Source: Stenocarpella maydis
Lineage: Eukaryota; Ascomycota; Sordariomycetes; Diaporthales; Diaporthaceae
Reading direction: 5' to 3'
Assembly: GCA_002270565.1 (NCBI GenBank)
Contig: NQMI01000057.1
Span: 186,001 to 250,000 of the forward strand
Length of the DNA: 64,000 nt
Below, one piece after another: positions 1 through 11,060 of this stretch; positions within the stretch are counted from its first letter, which is position 1; each line of letters opens with the position of its first letter. The notes beneath the pieces were generated by a model. The model was given only the letters and a program-made list of their open reading frames with translations. It was not told the DNA's origin and made no database searches. The translations under genes were made by a program, and so were the position numbers.

Positions 1-3000
1 CAGCCTTAGATTGTCAAGCGGCAGCCCAACCGCCCCCTGCGCCTCATCGCGACGCAGTCAAGATGGCAATGTTAGATGGGATACGGACTGGCGGATGGCT
101 GGCGGCCCAAATACCACTGCACTGGTAATTCTGCCGCCTGTTCCGCAACGCGCAAGAGCAGGGGAGCCGAGGCACCTGAGAACAATGCTGAGCAGGGCCT
201 AAGACCATGTCCTGTGTTTCCATGCAGCGCTCGGTGCAGTAGCGCCGCCCAGCGTGCATACATGAAGTCTGCTTGTATTGGGTCGGGGTCAGGCTTATAC
301 CATGTATGCATTCTCGACGACATGACCGTTGGCGCTAAGCGGGGGCCGATGAGAACCACCTGCCATGCAGAAGGCTGCCCTGGGAGGCTCACCGTTTGGT
401 CGAGGCTATGAAAGTACGACGTTGAACCCGGGTTTTGCGCCTCTTGGCATAGGAATTAGCACGCTGGCGATGCCAGACCGGCGGAATCCATCGATGGTAG
501 GGAATCCTGACAGGCAAACCTCGGTCCTCTTCGGGCTAGGACCATGATCCCACGCACCTGCTGGTATGTCGCTCGAGGGGTCGTTCACATAAACAAAGAC
601 CTTGTGGGTCAGCAGCCACAAGCATGTCAGCATAGACATGCCTTCCCTCCTCCGGCCGGCAGGTCATGGGGGTGATGTGGTCCAAGAATGGTTCGCCGAT
701 TGGGAACACGAGGCATCGAGCCTTGTAAGGCGTTACACGGCCCCTCCCGTACAGCACGATATCTCGTGATCTGGGGTTCTTGTGGCTGCAACCCGCATCT
801 GAATTCGGCCGAAATCATCCAGAAGCCTCCAGAAGCCGCTGACCGCACCTGCAGGTCAGCATCGACATACTAGCATCATAGCTGCTGATGCTTCGCTGTT
901 TAGCGGGACTTGATCCCGTCGGTTCGAATTGGTTTCGTAAAATCAGCCATACAGTCGCTGAGACGGACCAGGGAAGTATACCGTGCTTGAAACAGTGGCA
1001 GTTCCTCTGGCTACTTCATATGCAGTGATGACATTGTCCTAAGGCATAGGCGCGGTATATAGAAGCGCTAATGTGACCTTTGCCATTATCATCCTGCGTG
1101 ACCCCGACACATTCTGCTCGCTGCGAGGGGCTGTAGTGCATTCTATCACATTAGCCCCTTTGCAGACACATATGTATGACCCTCTCCTAAAGTCTCCAGA
1201 GTAGTATATCCTCGGGCACATATAAATAAGTATCTCATCGAGGACGGATGAGTGCGAGTATTGAAGCGGAAAATTGAGACGATGGTGCCACCTATCGATA
1301 TCGGTGCAGTCTGCCAGATGTACAGAGCAAGCTAGCCAAAAAATGGGAGGCAGCAACACCGTGGTAGCCGCATGACCATGGGCACGGTAGCTCTACGCCC
1401 CTCCTATGGACAAAGACCCGCCGGAGTTTTCTGACCACATGCAGGTCGGTAGACAGCTGCCGTTGAAGTCTTGTGTCTGAGCGATGGCTGCACGCAGGAT
1501 GTGGTTCCAAATAGTTTCCGCAAACAGGCAATCCTTCGGACGAAGAGCGGAGACTTGATCGTCCAAAAATGTCCGAAGCCAAGACCTAGGGCTTAGTTGA
1601 CAAGAAGTAGGTGGCGATCAAACGGTGCGCTAGGCAGCGCGACCACTTATACCAATTCTAAGACCACACGACAGATGTGTTTCGTCTGAGATAATAAGCC
1701 TGCGCAAAGCTACCAGCAGTCGTGAACCCTGTCGGCTTCACGGCTTTCGAACAAAACTGGAGAGAGCAGCATTTAGTTACCGCTCAAGGCTGAAACCACG
1801 GCCGTCATTGACTGTGAAAAGTTGGTTATTGAGGCGGCCACTCCCGTGACCTAGCATCGAAACGGTTTCGCCGCACCACCCGTAACATCGGTGCCGATGA
1901 AAGAGGAAATCTTTGATCCAAGTCGCAGAGAAAGCAGCTGGTGTGCAGGCAGTTGACTCGCAGGCACCAAGCGGGTCACTGTCCCACAGAGAGATGGCAC
2001 AACCTCGCGTCAGAGTGCGCGCCTTGATGGACTGGAATCTGCTGGAGTGAAAATCCCAGATAAGTCATCCTGTCGGACGTCTCTTATTTTATTTTATTTT
2101 GATCAATTTTCTTTTATAAAAAAGATCACGAGAGGCATGTCTGGTCCAATCTCTCGGACAATCCATGGGCAGCCAGTGACTGGGTAGTTGCCGGGTTGCT
2201 TCCTGGGTATTGCCCTCGTCAGGTACACGGTCGTTGACGGAACTGCCCTTGGCCCGGGAGTGAAGATGCCCTGCAGAAGCCACAAGGCAGGCCTCCAGAC
2301 TGGAGCGAGGCTCGTGGCCCTCGAGATTGGGTGTTCGGATGGCTCATGATTACAGTACCCAGGGGCTGAGCAAATATGTCTTGCGTATATTGTCGCAGCC
2401 CGCGTGAGCGCGCCTGGCAATGTCGTCGAATTGAGTGCTTGCCAGGGGACACAACCCAGGGGGTCGGGATGGTGATGTTGTCAGGGTGTTGGAAGTACTT
2501 TGCGACATCATGCGGACTCGGGGCGTGTAATGCTACCTACCAGATGAGGCATCCGTAGCAGCGGCCGGTGGCGGCACGCCCGCAAATAGAGAGCAGGCCG
2601 TTGGGATACTGGCCGCAAGCTCGCGTCTCCGATGTGGTGATTGCCTTGTGTGCCTGGATACACCATGCTTTGCCGTGAGGTTTGCATAAACAGGCGTGGG
2701 GCACTGGGAAAGGGTGGCACCAAGGGCTGCGGGTGTGGTAGATAGGCGGGCGCTGTGATTTGCTCCCGACAAGGTGGGATGAGGATGTCCTCGAGGAGGC
2801 AGAGTTTCAGATAACTTGGAGCAAGCCTGATGACACGACCCCGAGAGGGAATAGGAACAGGAATAGGCATGGCATTGGCCCCTATTTCGTCCCGAGGAGG
2901 CCACACAGCCTTGGACAGATCGGGAGAGACACTTATTGCGCCCAGGGCCTTGGGACGAGGAGGAGGGAGAGCATGAGCATGAGCATGAGCATGAGCATGT

Positions 3001-3382
3001 AAAAAGGTCGATGCATCCCGCCTTCGTCGTCGTCGTCGGTGGTGGTGGTGGTGGTGTTGTTGTTGTTGTTGGTTGTTGTTGTTGTTGGATGATTAATCTG
3101 ATTCTCTTCAACAGCCGACTTGTGGGGCACCCAGTTCAGCCCAGGCAGGCCTTGTCATATCGTATCGTGTTATACCAGGCCATTCATCACCATATCATAA
3201 ATACGGATTTTGCTTGTTTCTTTTGGATTCTCTTGTTGGCTGTGAACAGCCAGCATCCCATCCCAAATCTCGGCGCTCATTTCGTGGGGTGCCGGGTGGT
3301 TTGATTGGGGATTGGATAGCCAAATAAAACAAGGTCCTGAAGAGGCCTAGGACGGCTGCCAGGTAGCGCCAGTACCGACAAA
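1..3382. other. Intergenic region upstream of the alpha-actinin gene
   Basis: No open frame here shows a recognisable domain, and the longer ones overlap one another on both strands without conserved composition. The last ~400 bases hold simple repeats (annotated separately). The final few hundred bases before 3383 should contain the alpha-actinin promoter and leader, but I see no diagnostic TATA or operator that I would name. Confidence 0.5.
2969..3088. repeat. Clustered microsatellites: (GAGCAT)n then (GTC)n/(GGT)n/(GTT)n
   Basis: Five GAGCAT units run from about 2969 to 2999. After a short unique stretch, GTC, GGT and GTT triplets follow one another from about 3024 to 3088. They create spurious frames rich in Thr/Pro/Gln, Met/Ser or Val/Gly, so long ORFs crossing this site should not be read as genes. 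Confidence 0.9.
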
Positions 3383-6227
3383 ATGCAGGCCCAGGCCAGC
3401 CAAGATGGGCTCGATGGGGCCGCAGCTGTGGGTCCCTCCGGCAACACGCTGCATTATTTACCAGGCGGGGAACACGAGCACGACCTGGCGACAACAACCA
3501 ATGCGACGCCGCCATCTTTCGACCCGGGCTACGACAGGCCGCCGTCACTAATCTCCACCGCCTCCGACTGCCTGTCCGACACTTTTAGCAGCTTCGATTC
3601 GAGGAGATCCACCGTCAGCAGCGTCTCCTCTGCCGCAACAGCCCAGAGCCAGTGCCAATATCAACAATACCAACAACGCCAGCCACCAGCACACCACCCC
3701 CTCAGCTCCTCGCCCTCCTCGTCCCTCTGTTGCGACCCACAGCCACAGCCCAACTCCCCGCAGCGCCCGCTGACCCGGAGCCGCGAGAACGCCAAACAGT
3801 TGCATGCTGCACGCCAGCAGAGACGCGCCGCCTCCCGGACCTTGGCAACCGACCCTGCCGCCGCCAGGAACGACCGCAGCCCGGACGACGTAACCTCGCG
3901 CCTCCGCCGACGAGCTGGCAGCGCCCGCAGCCTTCGAAGGGGCACAAACCCAGATTCCAAACAGGCTGCCCTCGCCGCCACAGAACCAGGCGCACCGCCC
4001 CATGAGAAGCTCCTAGCCAAGATGGCCTTTGCTGAGCAGCAGCACTGGATCACGGTCCAGCAGAAGACCTTCACAAAATGGCTCAACACAAAGATAGACG
4101 TCAGGGGCCTCGAGGTTAAGGACCTGGTCAAGGACCTGAGCGATGGCGTACGTCTTCCTTCCTTCCTCTTTTTTTTTTATCGTCCCCCTGACGCCCACTG
4201 TCTGCTGCACTCCTTGTGGTGCACACTCCGTGGCTAACACGCCCTCCGCCCAATAGGTCATCCTTATCCACTTGCTGGAGTGCCTGTCTCAGGAGTCCCT
4301 CGGCCGGTACGCCGCAAAGCCAAAGCTCAGGGTGCAACGCTTCGAGAATGTGAACCTGGGCTTGGACTTTGTCAAGTCGAGGGGAATCCAGATGGTAAAC
4401 ATGGGTGCAGAAGATGTCGTCGACGGGAACAGGAAGATCATACTCGGCCTGATATGGACGCTTATTTTACGATTTACGATCAGTGACATTAACGAGGAGG
4501 GTATGACTGCCAAGGAAGGCCTGTTGCTGTGGTGCCAGCGCAAGACAGCGTGCTACGAGGAATGCGACGTCCGGGATTTCAGTGCGAGCTGGAACGATGG
4601 CCTGGCCTTCTGTGCCCTCTTGGATATCCACAGGCCTGACCTGATCGACTACGACCAACTCGACAAGTCTGACCACAAGGGCAACATGCAGCTTGCCTTC
4701 GACATCGCCCACAAGGAGATTGGCATCCCCAAGCTGCTTGATGTCGAAGATGTCTGCGACGTGCCCAAGCCTGACGAGCGAAGTTTGATGACATATATCG
4801 CCTACTGGTTCCACGCCTTTTCGCAGATGGAGAAGGTCGAGAACGCCGGTCGACGTGTGGAGAAGTTTGTGAATAACATGCAGGGCGCCTGGGAGATGCA
4901 AAGCGCCTACGAGAGGCGGATGAGGGCATTACTCAAGGCCATTCGAGAACAGGTGGAAAGCTGGCAGACGGCAAAGTTCGAGGGCACCTACGCCGACGCA
5001 AAAGCACAGGCAACACAGTTCTCGGCTTACAAAAGGGGCGAGAAGAGGGAGTGGGTCGCAGAGAAGAGCGAGTTGGCGACGTTACTCGGAAACATAAAAA
5101 CAAAGCTCGGGACCTACCGCCTGAGGCCGTACGATCCGCCGGTCGAACTGAGCTTGGAGACGCTCGATAAGGAGTGGACGAACCTTTCAAGCGCAGAGAT
5201 GGCCAGGGGTCAACTCATAAACGAGACCATCCGAGAGTAAGTCATTTTCCCCTGGCCGACCAGTCTCGTCCGCCGCCACCCAACTGACAGCTGGACTAGT
5301 ATCAAAAACGCCCTGCGCAAATCATTCGCTGACAAGGCAAATGACTTTGCCATGGCCCTCAACACAATGCAACTAGCCATATCAGGGCTCGAGGGTGACG
5401 TCGAGGACCAACTCCACCATGTCCGCAAGCTCAGCGATAACCTCCCGCCCCTGGATGCCTACCTCGTGAAGATTGCCGAGGTGGACGCCAAGTGCGAAGA
5501 GGCAAACATCGAGGAGAACGACTTCACCACGTACACCTACGACGAGCTCTGCTACGAGCTGTCACTGGTCAAGTCGTCCGTATCTAAGAAGCTGTCCTTC
5601 CTGGACAACCAGATGGTCGCGCGCAGCATGACCAACCTCACGCCGATCCAGCTCGAGGAGTTCGAGTCCGTATTCAAGCATTTTGACCGCGACGACTCCA
5701 ACAATCTGACCGAGATCGAGTTCAGCGCGGCCCTCGCGTCCTTGGGGCTGGTCTTCTCCGAGGACGAGATGCACGATTACTTCGAGGACGCTTCCGATGG
5801 GCACGACCGGGTCAGCTTCGAGCAGTTCATCCGCTTCATGGTGGACGTGACCGAGGACCAGAACACGGCCGAGCAGGTGTTCCAGTCGTTCCGCGAGGTG
5901 GCGGACGGCAAGCCCTACGTGACCGAGATGGACCTGCGGCACTCACTCGTGCCGGACGAGGTCATCGAGAAGCTCATCGAGATGATCCCGCCGCACAACG
6001 GGCCCGACCTGCAGACGGACCGCGGGCAGCCGCAGTACGACTACATCGCCTTCATGGAGAAGATGATCTCGGGCGAGCGCGCCGCCGCGTTCGGGGCGGG
6101 CCCCGGGTCCACCGCCTCGGGCAGGTCCAGCCCGACCAAGAGCGGCGGACCCCTGTCGGAGAGGACCAACGGCTCCAACACGAGCGGCAGCCCGAGGAGC
6201 CCTGCGAAGGGCAACGGCGCCTCGTAA
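3383..6227 (+). CDS. acnA: Alpha-actinin, actin-bundling protein with two CH domains and EF-hands
   Basis: Three exons: 3383-4147, 4257-5236 and 5300-6227, giving 890 residues. Introns are 109 and 63 bp with GTACGT..TAG and GTAAGT..TAG ends, and the joins keep frame. Residues ~219-329 form the first calponin-homology domain (starting QQHWITVQQKTFTKWLN) and ~338-447 the second, making the actin-binding region. Coiled spectrin-like sequence follows. The C-terminus has EF-hands; the loop at residues 711-722 (DRDDSNNLTEIE) has good calcium ligands, while the next hand looks degenerate. The family crosslinks actin filaments, in fungi at the contractile ring and tip cortex. Fungal members are usually near 650 residues. 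Here ~213 Ser/Gln/Pro/Arg-rich residues precede the CH domain, so translation may instead start at the in-frame ATG at 4022 (MAFAEQQ). The C-terminal ~55 residues are Ser/Gly/Pro-rich. Confidence 0.9.
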
Positions 6228-7285
6228 TCACACCGTTTCCGAGTTACAAAACCCCGCCCCCCTGCCTCGCTTTGTCCTGTGGGTGTAGCCCGTGCGTGCA
6301 CGCAGTTACCGTAACATGACATAACATACCGGGCCAGATCAAGTCCGCAGGCCGAAGCGAAGAGGTTGAAGGTGGTCCAGGGTTGAAGTGGGTGTAACGA
6401 GGGCGTTCCGGGCTTCTTCTCAAGGAAGAAACTTAAATTTGCATGCCCCAAGCGAACGAAATCCCATTGTTCTCTCTTCACCTGAAATTTTGCTTTGATC
6501 ATCCCAATCAACTATCGACAACTAAAATAATCTTAGTATATAGCGGCGGAAGATGGCTTGTGTTTTGACCAAACATGCGCCACCGCCGCCGCCGCCCCAA
6601 ATGGTTCACGACCGAGGAAGGACGTACGTATACGCTGGGCCCCGAGAATGGGAGGATACGAAAGGGGCAGGGGCAGGGGCAGGGGCAGGGCATGGCGATT
6701 ATTGGTGTCTTCGAGTGTGTGTGTTTTCTTTTGTTGTTTGTGTGGGGACGAGGCGCATAGGTGTTTTGAGATATGGGCGCCAACGCATCGGTTTCGGTCC
6801 ACTTGGGCATTTTGCTCATGCACGACGTTTATTCGTGGTCTGGTATCCAAGGGGGGGCGGGAGTGTATAGATATCTGCAGAAACACGTGCCTAGCTCCAG
6901 GAGAACAAGGAAAATCAGAATTAAAACTCACACGGGACCAGTGTGAATTGTTGATTTGCGTGAATGATACCTTTTCTTGTTGTGATACCCAAGTTCGCCT
7001 GGCTCAAAAATCCGAGCCAGTGGCCCGATGAGTGGACTGAATGAGAGAGTGTGTACCCATATGCGACGAAATCAAACCCTTTCCAAACGTCCGGCCCAAT
7101 GCTGTGATGGTGGTAAAATCACATACGCCTGTATGCCTGCCCTGGCTCCGCCGTACCCTCTTGCCAGTTCCAGTCTATTTTGTCCCAAAACGCAACATCG
7201 TAGAGTAAGAGAAACCCAGACGAACAAAACATAACCACCCTAGTTCAAACATTCTCTGCCTCTCTAAGCCGACACTGTGGGGACA
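6228..7285. other. Convergent 3' intergenic region
   Basis: This lies between the ends of the alpha-actinin gene (+) and the VPS9-domain gene (-), so it should hold both 3' untranslated regions. A (GGGGCA)n minisatellite lies at about 6663-6691. I see no coding sequence. Confidence 0.6.
6663..6691. repeat. (GGGGCA)n minisatellite
   Basis: Nearly perfect 6-bp units of GGGGCA in the intergenic region. Confidence 0.9.
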
Positions 7286-9598
7286 TCATTCCTTAAAGGC
7301 CCCCATGTCATTCAACGCGCCCGCCAATCTCCTGTAGTCTCGAAGCAGTTCGAGAACCTCACCTATCCGTAGGTCCGCCGGGTTCTGCATCTCCATGAAC
7401 CGCTTGTTGGGCGGGCTGATCTTTGGTGTCTCCTTGGGAGGTAAATTAGCTGCCAAGTCAGGGAAAGCCTGTTCATTTTCTCTCGTCAGCTCCGTTGTGC
7501 ACGCATGGTTGAGCCCAGCAGAACAGACGGGATGACGGTCAAAGCTACTCACTGTAGCCAGGTCACCCCCTTCGGCAGCCCCGGCCTTGGGCGGCACCTG
7601 GGGTGTGACGGGCTGTGACGGGGTCCTCGCAAAAGCCCGGAACGATCCGATGCCACCTGCCAGCTTGGCCATGGGATTCAGCGAGTTCCCAAAGTTGCGC
7701 ATCGAGTCCATAAGGGCCGGGTTGGCACTGGCTGCAGTGGGAGTTGCACTGGTTGGCGTTTGTTTCTCCTTGTCGTCCCCAAAGACTGCAGATAGCCTCT
7801 TTGTCGAGCTGCCTGCACTCCTGGAGCTGTCGGCGCTATGGTCCCGCACGGATGATGGCTTCCGCCCGCTGATAAGGTTCAGCATCTTATCGTCCCTCGC
7901 ATGTGGCCGCCTGTTCTCCGTGTCATCAGGATTCATCAATGAGCTTGTGGTTGACGTGTCGTCCTCGGGCGGGGGGGTGCCGATCAATTTCCTGGCATCC
8001 TCGAGCGTCTTGGGAGCGGCAACCTCTTCACCTGCGCCGGCGGGCTCTCTCAGCCTGCCAATAAAGAACTTGTAGCTGTCTCCCAAGCTGTTTCCGATGG
8101 TCTTCAGCCCGGCATCTGCAGTGTTGCGCATCGCGTCCCCGGCGGCACCGAGAGCCTGAGCTGGCGTATTCACCAGGTCACTAAACCGGCGATTACGCTG
8201 CTGGGCGTCTTTGAGTTTCGATGCCTGTGAGGCCGCAGTTTTGGCAGCGCCATCGTCGGCCTGCTCGGCAGCTGTGCTCGCAGTGGACAGCCCAGGCGAG
8301 TAAGCGGGTGGGAAGGTGGTATCAGCCTTGGGAGTACCCGGCCGGCTGGACGGCCTCACAGGCCCTGAAGGAGCCTCGTCTGACCGCAGAGTGGAGAGGT
8401 CAACGGTTTCGAGGAAACCGATTGCTGCCTCCAAGTTTGTGAGGCAGTATGCTGCCTCGCCAACGAGTTTGGGCTCCCAACGAAATCGTTCGATGAATCT
8501 CAAGTCGCTTGTGACATTCATGTTCTCGGGCGGGAGGGTAATCAGAGTGTAAATGAGCATGGGCATTATTTCATCAGCCGAAGATGACGGGTGGAAATTC
8601 GACAAGGTATCCACAATGCTCTTGTGGGCGAGCTTCAGGTGGTTGAGTTTACCCAGGGGATAGCGACTGTCGTTCATGGCTATAAGTTCCTTCCTAGCCC
8701 CATCGAGCCACTTCCTTACCTCCTCTGCCTTTTCAGCCTGGGCCTCTGGGGGCTCACTGGGCTCTGTCAGCTGGACGCCCAGGTCTGCAAGGCCGATCCC
8801 AACAACAGCCAGTGCTGCCGTCTTGGAGCGAAGTACATCGTCTGCAGCCTCGTCCTGTGTGGAACGGTGTCGATAGATCTTGGCGTAGATTCCCTCGCAC
8901 AGCCGCCTCTCAACAGCCTCCTCTAGGGTGCCACGCTGCTGCTCGAGGGCCTTCCTTGCCTTCTTCCGCTGTGCCAGCTCGTCGGCCGTGATCAACTGCT
9001 GCTCGGGGTGCTCGGCCTTTGCATTTCCAGCCTTCTTGTCCTTGCCCCCAATTGCTGCTGCCTTGGCCCGTAGCAAGCTCGTGGCAGAAGCCCTAGAAGA
9101 GGTGGAGGGCGCGGGAGAAGAGCCGCGGTTGTGCCTCGTGAGGAGCGCAGAGATGTGGGTGTCTATATGACGGGCGGCCTGGTGGTAGAAGTCTTGGAAC
9201 AGGCGGGAGATATCTTCGATGGTTGGTGGCGTGGGCCGTGATTTGGCAGACAGGGACTCTATGAAGTTGTCGGTCAGGCTGATCAGCTCGATGGGCAGAT
9301 CATCGAGGTCGACCGAGGTCCGGGGCTGCTCAGGTGGCTCGTCGTCGTGTCGTGAGTTCTCGAAGGCATCTGTGGTAGCGCTCTCTGGTTCCTCGGCGAT
9401 CTGGGAGGTTATACCGGTGGTTGTTATCTTCGGGAGAACGCCGTTCTGGATGGTGCTGGCCCTCTTGGGGCGAGCAACCGAGAGGGGATCATCGTTCTCG
9501 GCTCGCGTGAAGGACTTGGCTGTCCTCAAGGGGTTGGGCCTGGGACTCGGGGCGGGCATCACTTTTCCAGCAAGCGTGACAGTGAAGCTGGAGAACAT
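7286..9598 (-). CDS. VPS9-domain Rab5-type guanine nucleotide exchange factor
   Basis: The frame is open from 9598 to 7286 (770 codons), but an 84-bp segment (7552 down to 7469) has GTGAGT and CAG ends and a CTGAC-like branch site. I infer a phase-preserving intron, giving exons 9598-7553 and 7468-7286 and a 742-residue protein. Residues ~230-402 are a VPS9 domain: the block ADEIMPMLIYTLI at 341-353, then RFIERFR and GEAAYCLTNLEAAIGF. Asp342, Pro346, Tyr384 and Thr387 match residues important for exchange in Rabex-5. This family loads GTP on Rab5/Vps21 in endocytic and vacuolar traffic. No CUE domain is visible at the C-terminus, so it is less like yeast Vps9 and may be Muk1-like. The flanks are low-complexity Ser/Pro/Thr. 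The gene is divergent from ATG15, with a 1.46-kb shared upstream region. Confidence 0.85.
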   Translation of the reverse strand: MFSSFTVTLAGKVMPAPSPRPNPLRTAKSFTRAENDDPLSVARPKRASTIQNGVLPKITTTGITSQIAEEPESATTDAFENSRHDDEPPEQPRTSVDLDDLPIELISLTDNFIESLSAKSRPTPPTIEDISRLFQDFYHQAARHIDTHISALLTRHNRGSSPAPSTSSRASATSLLRAKAAAIGGKDKKAGNAKAEHPEQQLITADELAQRKKARKALEQQRGTLEEAVERRLCEGIYAKIYRHRSTQDEAADDVLRSKTAALAVVGIGLADLGVQLTEPSEPPEAQAEKAEEVRKWLDGARKELIAMNDSRYPLGKLNHLKLAHKSIVDTLSNFHPSSSADEIMPMLIYTLITLPPENMNVTSDLRFIERFRWEPKLVGEAAYCLTNLEAAIGFLETVDLSTLRSDEAPSGPVRPSSRPGTPKADTTFPPAYSPGLSTASTAAEQADDGAAKTAASQASKLKDAQQRNRRFSDLVNTPAQALGAAGDAMRNTADAGLKTIGNSLGDSYKFFIGRLREPAGAGEEVAAPKTLEDARKLIGTPPPEDDTSTTSSLMNPDDTENRRPHARDDKMLNLISGRKPSSVRDHSADSSRSAGSSTKRLSAVFGDDKEKQTPTSATPTAASANPALMDSMRNFGNSLNPMAKLAGGIGSFRAFARTPSQPVTPQVPPKAGAAEGGDLATVSSFDRHPVCSAGLNHACTTELTRENEQAFPDLAANLPPKETPKISPPNKRFMEMQNPADLRIGEVLELLRDYRRLAGALNDMGAFKE

Positions 9599-9680
9599 GG
9601 CTGGCTGTTAGCCGGGGCAGGCGAGGAGGGGTGGGAGCAGGAGGCGTAGAGGTTTGGTCTGAAGACTGGCAGACAATCGA

Positions 9681-9713
9681 AGGGCAGGGCAGGGCAGGGC
9701 AGGACAGGACAGG
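9681..9713. repeat. (GGGCA)n/(GGACA)n minisatellite
   Basis: 5-bp units of GGGCA passing into GGACA, just upstream of the VPS9-domain gene start. Confidence 0.85.
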
Positions 9714-10143
9714 ATGTTATTGTAGATTAGACGCTGAAGACATAAACGACATGACATACAATCTGGGGTGATGACGAGTGCACGGCAATGCGGGACCAGG
9801 GCGGGATATAGGGGACGCGGTATGCTATGCAGGACGCATTGGGCGGACGGGGCGGGATAGGATGCGTCGGCGAGGCGAGTATTGGGCGGAGTGCATAAAA
9901 CACCAAGGTAGAGGTTGAAACCAGAGGACGGAAAGGGGCGGGCGGGCAGGAGAGCAGGCCCAGGCCGTCGTCGCCAGCCCAGCCAGCCAGCTATGCCGTC
10001 CACGAGGCCGAAACGGTCATGAGCTTGCCCTTCTGGTCGGTGCACGGCGAGTCGGTGGTTGAGTCGAGTAAGCTGGGCCGCCCGTGCCTGGACCAAAATA
10101 AAAAACAGCCAGGATGGGTGTCAAGTATCAGGGTCGGCGTTTA

Positions 10144-10180
10144 GTGTCGGTGTCAGTGTCGGTGTCAGTGTCGGTGTGTC
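10144..10180. repeat. Tandem repeat of GTGTCGGTGTCA units
   Basis: 12-bp units of GTGTCGGTGTCA repeat with slight variation. Confidence 0.8.
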
Positions 10181-10557
10181 GGATGTCAAGAGGTGCCAGC
10201 CAAGTGTTCGTGTGTGTATTGATGGTTAAAACTTGCCCGAGGGATATACCACGAACAACTCACATGCAGTGAGTGCGTCGAGTGCTGCACCTGCTTGGAA
10301 CTAAGTTCACTTCAAATCAAATGTTGCATTTACAGGGTGGGGCAGGCAACCCCTACGTCCCCACCAAGCAGCGAGCGAGCGACGACGGAGCTTGCAGCTG
10401 CCATGCCAGGCATGCCCATCCATGATTGCGATCTCCTGGTGCTTGCTCTCTCGGCGATGCTATGCTACCTAGGTACGTATATACCTACCTCCTGGGCACG
10501 ATACCTACCTCCTGGGTAGGTAGGCAAGGGGAGGCTTATATGGTACTCCGTACCGAG

Positions 10558-10590
10558 ATGCCTGCCTGCCTGCCTGCCTGCCTGCCTGCC
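10558..10590. repeat. (CCTG)n microsatellite
   Basis: Eight uninterrupted 4-bp units, followed by GGCGGCGGGC. Confidence 0.9.
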
Positions 10591-11060
10591 GGCGGCGGGC
10601 GTGGCTGGTGGTATCACGCCTCGCCTTCTGCCTGACAGCCCGGCGAGGGGGATCAACCACTTCAGGGTCACTTGCTAGTAGTCATGTTCCCTCTAGCTGC
10701 TGATGACGGAGCCTGTCATATGACCAAGATAGGCGCGCCGGTGCACGGTACCTGGGTCGCCTACCAGTGTGTAGTGCACATGGCAGACTGAGAGGTGACC
10801 CATCCCTGCCCGCTTGACGTCGTCATCCATACACATACACATGTACATACACATGGTGGACGAACCCATCTACCGACTCCTATTACTTGCTACATGTTGC
10901 CTTGCCTCCCGAGGGTCCATTGTAGCCTACCTCCATCCACTACTCTCTCACCCACAACAACTCGTGTCTCCGTCTCGGTTATTGCCTACAACCACCACTT
11001 ACATTCCCCAACACTCATAGTCTTTTGTCTCTCTCCCTTGCCCCGAGGCCCATCACCGTC

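Larger units (their letters stand above)
9599..11060. other. Divergent upstream region between the VPS9-domain gene and ATG15
   Basis: Both genes are read outward from this segment, so it should contain both promoters. It carries several simple repeats (annotated separately), a direct repeat ATACCTACCTCCTGGG at 10481 and 10501, and a palindromic GGTACTCCGTACC at 10542-10554. I see no supported coding exon. Confidence 0.5.

Noticed and set aside
2533..3111. 192-codon minus-strand frame with poly-Gln/Thr/Pro
   Set aside because: It is translated microsatellite; other frames of the same repeats are equally open.
3548..4131. Minus-strand open frames of 97-156 codons opposite the actinin 5' exon
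   Set aside because: Cys/Gly/Arg-rich antisense products of a GC-rich, Ser/Arg-rich coding exon; no domain.
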